A stretch of 64,000 nt of DNA, taken from positions 22,784-86,783 of the forward strand of contig CAJFTA010000004.1 in assembly GCA_904419835.1 (NCBI GenBank), given 5' to 3'. Below, piece by piece: positions 59,344 through 64,000 of this stretch. The notes beneath the pieces are model-generated. The model was not told the DNA's origin. It was given only the letters and a program-made list of their open reading frames with translations, and did no database searches. Source of the DNA: an uncultured Pseudoflavonifractor sp. GTDB lineage: Bacteria; Bacillota; Clostridia; Oscillospirales; Oscillospiraceae. A program made the position numbers and the translations under genes. Numbering within the stretch: the first letter of the stretch is position 1; every line of letters begins with the position of its first letter.

Positions 59344-59453
59344 AAAAAACCAAACCGGTTTTTTTCAATAATAAAGAGCGGAGCAAAGCCCCACTCTCAC
59401 CATACTACCTCTACTATCATACGCAGTATACCACGGAATGTCCTCCATTGCAA
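59344..59453 (-). promoter_or_regulatory. nusA-operon promoter and leader hairpins
   Basis: Minus strand TTGCAA (59448-59453), 17-nt spacer, TATACT (59425-59430). The ~110-nt leader contains AGAG-GGGC/GCTCC-CTCT-type pairing (59376-59397) and then a stem of AAAAAACC with GGTTTTTT (59344-59351, 59357-59364), whose U-rich end resembles an attenuator just before rimP. The rest of 59454-59610 shows no gene or repeat that I recognise. Confidence 0.6.
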
Positions 59454-59610
59454 GGGCTTTCCGTGTTTTTTCATGGGGAAGAGGGGGGCAAAATGGACGG
59501 AAGGAGGCAGGGCGGCGGAAAAGGCCGGCCAGCTGCAACATTTTTTCACTTTAATGCGATATCATCACAGAGAAAATGGACGGCAGGGGGGATACGCCGG
59601 CGTTTCCGCG

Positions 59611-59639
59611 TTGACATAAATAGAAAATGCCCCTAAAAT
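59611..59639 (+). promoter_or_regulatory. Promoter of the moxR operon
   Basis: TTGACA (59611-59616), 17-nt spacer, TAAAAT (59634-59639). Confidence 0.8.
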
Positions 59640-59688
59640 AATCTCAAGACAGGATTCCACACAGTGGGAGGAAATGAGGAGAAAAACC

Positions 59689-60603
59689 ATGAACCAGGCA
59701 GTACGTATTTTGCAGGAAGTGAAAAAAGCGGTGGTTGGCAAGGACGAGGTGCTTGCCCGTGCTCTGCTGGCCATTCTGGCCCGGGGGCACATCCTGCTGG
59801 AGGATATCCCCGGCGTGGGCAAGACCACCATGGCCCTGGCCTTCTCCCGGGCGCTGTCCCTGGACTATAACCGGGTGCAGTTTACCCCCGACGTGATGCC
59901 GTCGGACATCACCGGCTTCTCCCTTTATAATAAGGAGACAGGGAAGATGGAGTACCAGCCCGGCGCGGCGCTGTGCAATCTGTTCCTGGCCGACGAGCTT
60001 AACCGGGCCACCAGCCGCACCCAGTCCGCCCTGCTGGAGGCCATGGAGGAGGGGCAGGTGACGGTGGACGGCATGTCCCACCCGGTGCCCCGGCCCTTTA
60101 TCGTCATTGCCACCCAGAACCCGGCGGGGGCCGCGGGCACCCAGCTGCTGCCCGACTCCCAGATGGACCGGTTCATGGTACGGCTGTCCATCGGCTACCC
60201 CGCCCCCGAGGCGGAGAAGGAGATGCTCCGCCGCAGGCAGGGGGGCAACCCCCTGGACAGCGTGGAGCGGGTGGTGGACCACGGCGGCCTGCTGGACCTC
60301 CAGCGGCAGGTGGACGCCGTCCACCTGTCCGACCAGGTGCTGGAGTATGTGGTGTCCCTGACGGGGGCCACCCGGGTCCACCCCATGATTGAGCAGGGGG
60401 CCAGCCCCCGGGCCTCTCTGGCCCTGTCCGCCATGGCCAAGGCCGCCGCCTTTGTCCAGAACCGGGACTATGTGCTGCCTGAGGACGTGACGCTGGTGTT
60501 CAAAGACACGGTGGCCCACCGGCTCATCCTCTCCCCCAGGGCCGGGGAGAACGACCCGCTGGAGGACGTGCTGCGGGCGGTGGCGCCGCCCAGGGTGCGG
60601 TAA
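59689..60603 (+). CDS. MoxR-family AAA+ ATPase
   Basis: 304 residues from ATG 59689 (GAGGAG seven bases upstream; ATG 59674 is less well placed). Walker A DIPGVGKTT, Walker B LADELNRA, sensor IATQNP and the MoxR-type FTPDVMPSDITGF, DRFMVRLSIGYP and SPRASLAL motifs. MoxR ATPases act as chaperones for extracytoplasmic or metal-binding proteins. First of a coupled three-gene operon. Confidence 0.93.
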   Translation: MNQAVRILQEVKKAVVGKDEVLARALLAILARGHILLEDIPGVGKTTMALAFSRALSLDYNRVQFTPDVMPSDITGFSLYNKETGKMEYQPGAALCNLFLADELNRATSRTQSALLEAMEEGQVTVDGMSHPVPRPFIVIATQNPAGAAGTQLLPDSQMDRFMVRLSIGYPAPEAEKEMLRRRQGGNPLDSVERVVDHGGLLDLQRQVDAVHLSDQVLEYVVSLTGATRVHPMIEQGASPRASLALSAMAKAAAFVQNRDYVLPEDVTLVFKDTVAHRLILSPRAGENDPLEDVLRAVAPPRVR

Positions 60604-61613
60604 TGGCCCGGTGCCGTGTGGGGTATCTGCTGGCGCTGGGGGCGGCGGTACTCTTTTTCATCTGCTTTAACGGCTATTTCTCCTTCTATATTTTAGTGCT
60701 CACGCTGGTATTTCCCCTGTTCTCCCTGCTGGTCAGCCTGCCGGGGATGCTGGGGTGCACCGTGGAGCTGGCAGTGTCCGCCCGGGCGGTGCGCCGGAAC
60801 GAGACGGCGGAGGCCCAGCTCACCGTTGTCAGCCGCAGCCGCCTGCCGGTGGGGCGGCTGACGGCGGACCTAGGGTGGGACAACGCCATGAACGGCCAGT
60901 CCGGCCGGACCCGGGTCAGGCTGTCCGGGGCGTCTCTGGGGGCTGTCCGGCGGGAGAGCCTCCCCACCGGCCACTGCGGCATGGTGAGATGCCGGGCGCT
61001 CCGGGTGAGGGTGTGCGATCTGCTGGGGCTGTTCGCCCTCCGGCGGCCCCTCCCTCCGGCGGCTGAGCTGGCTGTGCTCCCCCTGGACCTGCCCCCCGAG
61101 CCGGTGCCGGCGCTGCTGGGGGCGGAGAAGAACCAGGTCATGCGCCCCCGCCCCGGCGGCGGCCCCGGCGAGGACTACGACCTGCGGCCCTACCGGGCGG
61201 GAGACCCCCTCCGCTCGGTCCACTGGAAGCTGTCCACCAAGGTGGACTCCCTGGTGGTGCGGGAGACCCTGGAGCCTCAGAAGGCCGTCATTGTCCTCAG
61301 CTTTGACCACTTCGGCACGCCGGAGGAGCTGGACCGGATTCAGGACCGGCTGGACGCGGTGTCCCGGGCCCTCATCGAGCGGGAGCGGCCCCACGCCGTC
61401 CGCTGGCTGGAGGAGGGGGCCGGGCGGGTCAGGGAGCGGAAGATATCCAGCCTGACCGAGCTGCGCGCCTGCCAGTGGGAGATCTTCTCCACGCCCGCCC
61501 CCGCCGGCGGGCACACCTCAGCGGGCGGGCGGAACGGAAACAGCGGCGGCAGCCTGGTCCGCAGCCTCCACATTACAGCGGAGGACAGCGGGGGAGAGGA
61601 GGGAGCCCGATGA
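60603..61613 (+). CDS. DUF58 domain protein
   Basis: 336 residues. Two N-terminal membrane helices (~8-50), then the DUF58 core with the conserved RPYRAGDPLRSVHWKLSTKVDSLVVRE motif. DUF58 proteins are co-encoded with MoxR and a transglutaminase; they resemble von Willebrand factor A-like folds. TAATG overlap with moxR and ATGA overlap with the next gene. Function unknown. Confidence 0.9.
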   Translation: MARCRVGYLLALGAAVLFFICFNGYFSFYILVLTLVFPLFSLLVSLPGMLGCTVELAVSARAVRRNETAEAQLTVVSRSRLPVGRLTADLGWDNAMNGQSGRTRVRLSGASLGAVRRESLPTGHCGMVRCRALRVRVCDLLGLFALRRPLPPAAELAVLPLDLPPEPVPALLGAEKNQVMRPRPGGGPGEDYDLRPYRAGDPLRSVHWKLSTKVDSLVVRETLEPQKAVIVLSFDHFGTPEELDRIQDRLDAVSRALIERERPHAVRWLEEGAGRVRERKISSLTELRACQWEIFSTPAPAGGHTSAGGRNGNSGGSLVRSLHITAEDSGGEEGAR

Positions 61614-63904
61614 ACGAGAACCTCACCCTCACCCGCCGCACAGCGGTGGCGCTCTCCGACTGCCTGATGCTCTTCCTGGGCCTGTACGGCACGCTGTTCT
61701 GCCTCATCACCGCCTTCCACCTGCCGGTGGATTACCAGACCATTACTGCCGCCTGCCTGGTGTGCGCGCCCCTTTTTACGGCGGTGTTCGCCCTGCCGTG
61801 GTACTGGGCGAGAGCGGCCCTCTACCTGGGCTGCGCCGCCGCAGTGGCGGTGACGGCCTGGCGCTGGCTGGATCTGCTGACGCTGGGCGGCCTGGTGCTG
61901 GCCCGGCAGGTGGTGAACACCTTCGCCTGGGCCCTGGGCAGCAGCGTGACCCTGGACATTACCGTTTTGACCGGGGAGACCACCCTGGGGGACGAGGCGG
62001 CGGCCATCACCGCCCTGTTCCTTCTGCTGGCCGTGGCTGTGGCCTTCTGGATCGGGTGGCTGTGGCAGCGGATGCGGTCCTTCTGGCTCACCTTTTGGGG
62101 TACCTTCCCGCTGCTGGCGCTGCCCCTGTCTGTGACTGTGACCCCGGGCTGGGTGCCCCTGCTGATGCTGCTTTTGTTCTGGGGCGTGGGCCTGCTGGTG
62201 CGGCAGACCAATAAGACCGACCTGTCCGGCAGCGCCAAGACCGTGCTCATGGTGCTGCCCCTGTGCGTACTGCTGCTGACAGGGCTGGGGGCGGTACTGC
62301 CCCGGGAGGACTACGAGCAGACCGGCTGGGCGGCGGAGGCCCGGCTGGAGATCATCGACCGTCTGGCGGCGGTGGGACGGGGCGCGGCCAGCGCCGGGGC
62401 GGATCTGGGCCTGGCCTCCGGCTCCGACCAGATTGACCTGAGCCGGGTGGGGCCCCTGGGCTTTGACGGGGATACGGCCCTCCGGGTGCGCAGTCAAACC
62501 ACGGGACACATCTACCTGCGGGGCTTCTCCTCCGCCGTCTACACCGGCGGCGGCTGGGAGCAGCTGTCCGACGAGGTGTACCAGCAGATGCGGGAGGGCT
62601 GGACCTTTACCGTGCCCGATACGGCGGCCATCTCCTCCCTGAAGAGCGGCACGGAAGTGCCGATAGACGGCATCGGGGCCTATCAACCCATCAACTTCCC
62701 CGCCATGGCGGACGCCAATGCGGATTCTGTCCGCATCGAGGTGGAGAACGTGGGGGCGGCCGACCGGTTCGTGTACACCCCCTACCAGCTGAGCACCACC
62801 CCCGACCGGATGACCGGCGCGGAGTTCGTGGGGGACGCCTATCTGGCCCGTGGCACCGGCGTGTGGACCCACATCCTCTACGCCCGGGAGACGGCCAGCC
62901 CCCTCCGGGCCCGGCTCACAGGGGATGCGGCCCAGATGGAGCAGAACTACCGGTATTTCGTCTATGAGAACTACCTCCAGCTCCCCGACGAGCTAAGGGA
63001 GGAGATAACAGCGCTGGTGGAGAACATGGAGACGTGGGACGGACAGGCCGTCTCCGCGGAGCCGGGCACGCCCTATCGGCTGCTGCTGGCCCGGCATGTG
63101 GGCGGGTACCTGGCCTCCATCGCGGTCTACGATCCGGATACCCCCGCCGCCCCGGAGGGGACGGACTTTGTCACCCACTTTCTGGACGAGGGCCGGGGCT
63201 ACTGCATGCACTTCGCCACCACCGCCACCCTGATGCTGCGGAGCATGGGAATTCCCGCCCGGTATGTGTCCGGCTACGTGGCGGACACGGCGGCGGGGGA
63301 GTGGGTGGACGTGCCCGACTACAACGCCCACGCCTGGGTGGAGGTCTATCTGGCAGGGTACGGCTGGCAGCCGGTGGAGGTGACGCCGGGCTATGACGGC
63401 ACCTTTGCCTGGGAGCGGGAGCCGGAGGAGACCCCGGAGCCCTCTGAGACCCAGACAGCCGGGCCCACCCCCGCCCCCACTCACAGCCAGGCGCCCCGGC
63501 CCACCCAGGAAGCAGAGCGGCCGGAGGAGCCGGAGCGGGAGCCCCTCAGCCCCTGGCTGTGGCTGCTGGCCATTCCGGCTGTGCTGGCGCTGGCTGCGGC
63601 GGGACTGGTGCTCCGCCGCCGTCTGGCGGCCCGGAGCAGGGCCCGGAAGTTCGGCCAGGCCGACTTCAACCGGGCGGTGATTGAGATGTACCTCTACATG
63701 GAGAAGGTGGCCGCCCGTACCGGCGGCGCCGTGGACCCGGCCCTGGAGGCCCTGGCCAAGAAGGCGGCCTTCAGCGCCCACGTACTGACGGAGCCGGAGC
63801 GGGAGACCGCCCGCACCCTGACGGAGCAGGCCGCGGACGCGGCGGACCAGAGCCGCAGCCGGCTGGGCCGGCTGGCGTTCCGGTACATTCTGGGACTATA
63901 TTAA
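61610..63904 (+). CDS. Transglutaminase-like membrane protein (DUF3488/DUF4129-like)
   Basis: 764 residues from ATG 61610. About six helices in the first ~230 residues, an extracytoplasmic region with the transglutaminase core (~505-600): catalytic Cys in GRGYCMHFATTATLMLRSMGIPARYVSGY, His in YNAHAWVEVYL and Asp-equivalent region near WQPVEVTPGYDG. Then a Pro/Glu/Thr linker, a seventh helix (~650-672) and a cytoplasmic DUF4129-like C-terminus. The triad is complete, so a protease or cross-linking activity is possible. Same operon as MoxR and DUF58, whose products probably assist it. Confidence 0.9.
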   Translation: MNENLTLTRRTAVALSDCLMLFLGLYGTLFCLITAFHLPVDYQTITAACLVCAPLFTAVFALPWYWARAALYLGCAAAVAVTAWRWLDLLTLGGLVLARQVVNTFAWALGSSVTLDITVLTGETTLGDEAAAITALFLLLAVAVAFWIGWLWQRMRSFWLTFWGTFPLLALPLSVTVTPGWVPLLMLLLFWGVGLLVRQTNKTDLSGSAKTVLMVLPLCVLLLTGLGAVLPREDYEQTGWAAEARLEIIDRLAAVGRGAASAGADLGLASGSDQIDLSRVGPLGFDGDTALRVRSQTTGHIYLRGFSSAVYTGGGWEQLSDEVYQQMREGWTFTVPDTAAISSLKSGTEVPIDGIGAYQPINFPAMADANADSVRIEVENVGAADRFVYTPYQLSTTPDRMTGAEFVGDAYLARGTGVWTHILYARETASPLRARLTGDAAQMEQNYRYFVYENYLQLPDELREEITALVENMETWDGQAVSAEPGTPYRLLLARHVGGYLASIAVYDPDTPAAPEGTDFVTHFLDEGRGYCMHFATTATLMLRSMGIPARYVSGYVADTAAGEWVDVPDYNAHAWVEVYLAGYGWQPVEVTPGYDGTFAWEREPEETPEPSETQTAGPTPAPTHSQAPRPTQEAERPEEPEREPLSPWLWLLAIPAVLALAAAGLVLRRRLAARSRARKFGQADFNRAVIEMYLYMEKVAARTGGAVDPALEALAKKAAFSAHVLTEPERETARTLTEQAADAADQSRSRLGRLAFRYILGLY

Positions 63905-63912
63905 TGTCTACT

Positions 63913-63996
63913 GAATAAACCGCTTTGCGGTTTATTCGTGCGGCACAGCCGCACAATTCCATAAAAACGGCTCAAAGGAGCCGCTTTTGTGGAATT
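63913..63996. repeat. Cluster of three adjacent palindromes / terminator
   Basis: Three hairpins abut one another: GAATAAACCGC-ttt-GCGGTTTATTC (63913-63937), GTGCGGC-aca-GCCGCAC (63938-63954) and AATTCCA...CGGCTC-aaag-GAGCCG...TGGAATT (63955-63996). It starts 9 nt after the moxR operon and can terminate it, but the symmetry and regular arrangement look like an intergenic repeat element (REP/MITE-like). Confidence 0.6.
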
Positions 63997-64000
63997 CAGC

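Overview
The window is a GC-rich (roughly 60-65 % by eye), gene-dense stretch of a low-GC-lineage relative: a spore-forming, anaerobic Firmicute of the Oscillospiraceae type (Flavonifractor/Lawsonibacter/Oscillibacter-like). Support: a Gram-positive division cluster (ftsW-murG-murA-divIB-DUF881-sbp-ftsZ), a SpoIIQ-like peptidase, the Bacillus-type rimP-nusA-ylxR-ylxQ-infB-rbfA-nrnA-truB-ribF order, S-layer and LCP wall proteins, BlaI/M56 genes and AGGAGG-type ribosome binding sites. The genus is inference. No tRNA, rRNA, CRISPR array, transposase or phage gene was recognised.

Layout. 1-6.4 kb: division/cell-wall cluster, in which murG and ftsZ are both frame-broken. 6.4-7.9 kb: promoter plus a long structured untranslated region, then corA. 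8.1-11.4 kb: a secreted flavoprotein reductase and citrate synthase. 11.5-16.4 kb: an accessory two-gene cassette, a 1254-residue protein with a degenerate SIR2-like N-terminus and P-loop NTPase region, followed by a HEPN-like partner that is frameshifted; this is the best candidate for an undescribed (defence-type) system. 16.6-31.3 kb: NadB/FrdA-like flavoprotein, BlaI-M56 regulatory pair, FeoA-FeoB fusion, TetR, sirtuin, DUF2975/Xre pair, hydrolase, yaaA-bcp operon and DnaQ-type exonuclease. 31.4-37.4 kb: phosphatase, a sigma-factor-like/membrane/cyclophilin fusion, a lipoprotein, a two-component system and a SpoIIQ-like protein. 37.6-43.8 kb: TetR-controlled MacAB-like exporter with an S-layer-homology protein. 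44-48.9 kb: DUF1846 protein and a Crp-like-regulated NitT/TauT-type ABC importer. 49-59.3 kb: LCP protein and the nusA-infB operon. 59.7-63.9 kb: MoxR-DUF58-transglutaminase operon ending in a cluster of palindromes.

How genes work together. Several regulatory circuits can be read from DNA alone: paired 11-bp direct repeats 5 nt upstream of the -10 elements of both the sigma/cyclophilin fusion and the neighbouring lipoprotein suggest they are direct targets of the adjacent OmpR-type response regulator; BlaI-type operators overlap the blaI-M56 promoter; a TetR-type palindrome fills the spacer of the exporter promoter; a TGT-N10-ACA dyad lies just after the -10 of the Crp-like/ABC operon.

Three independent frame breaks (murG, ftsZ, HEPN-like gene), two of them in genes expected to be essential, make assembly or sequencing error a serious possibility for this contig; other indels may exist. 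All family calls are from motif recognition without database searches.
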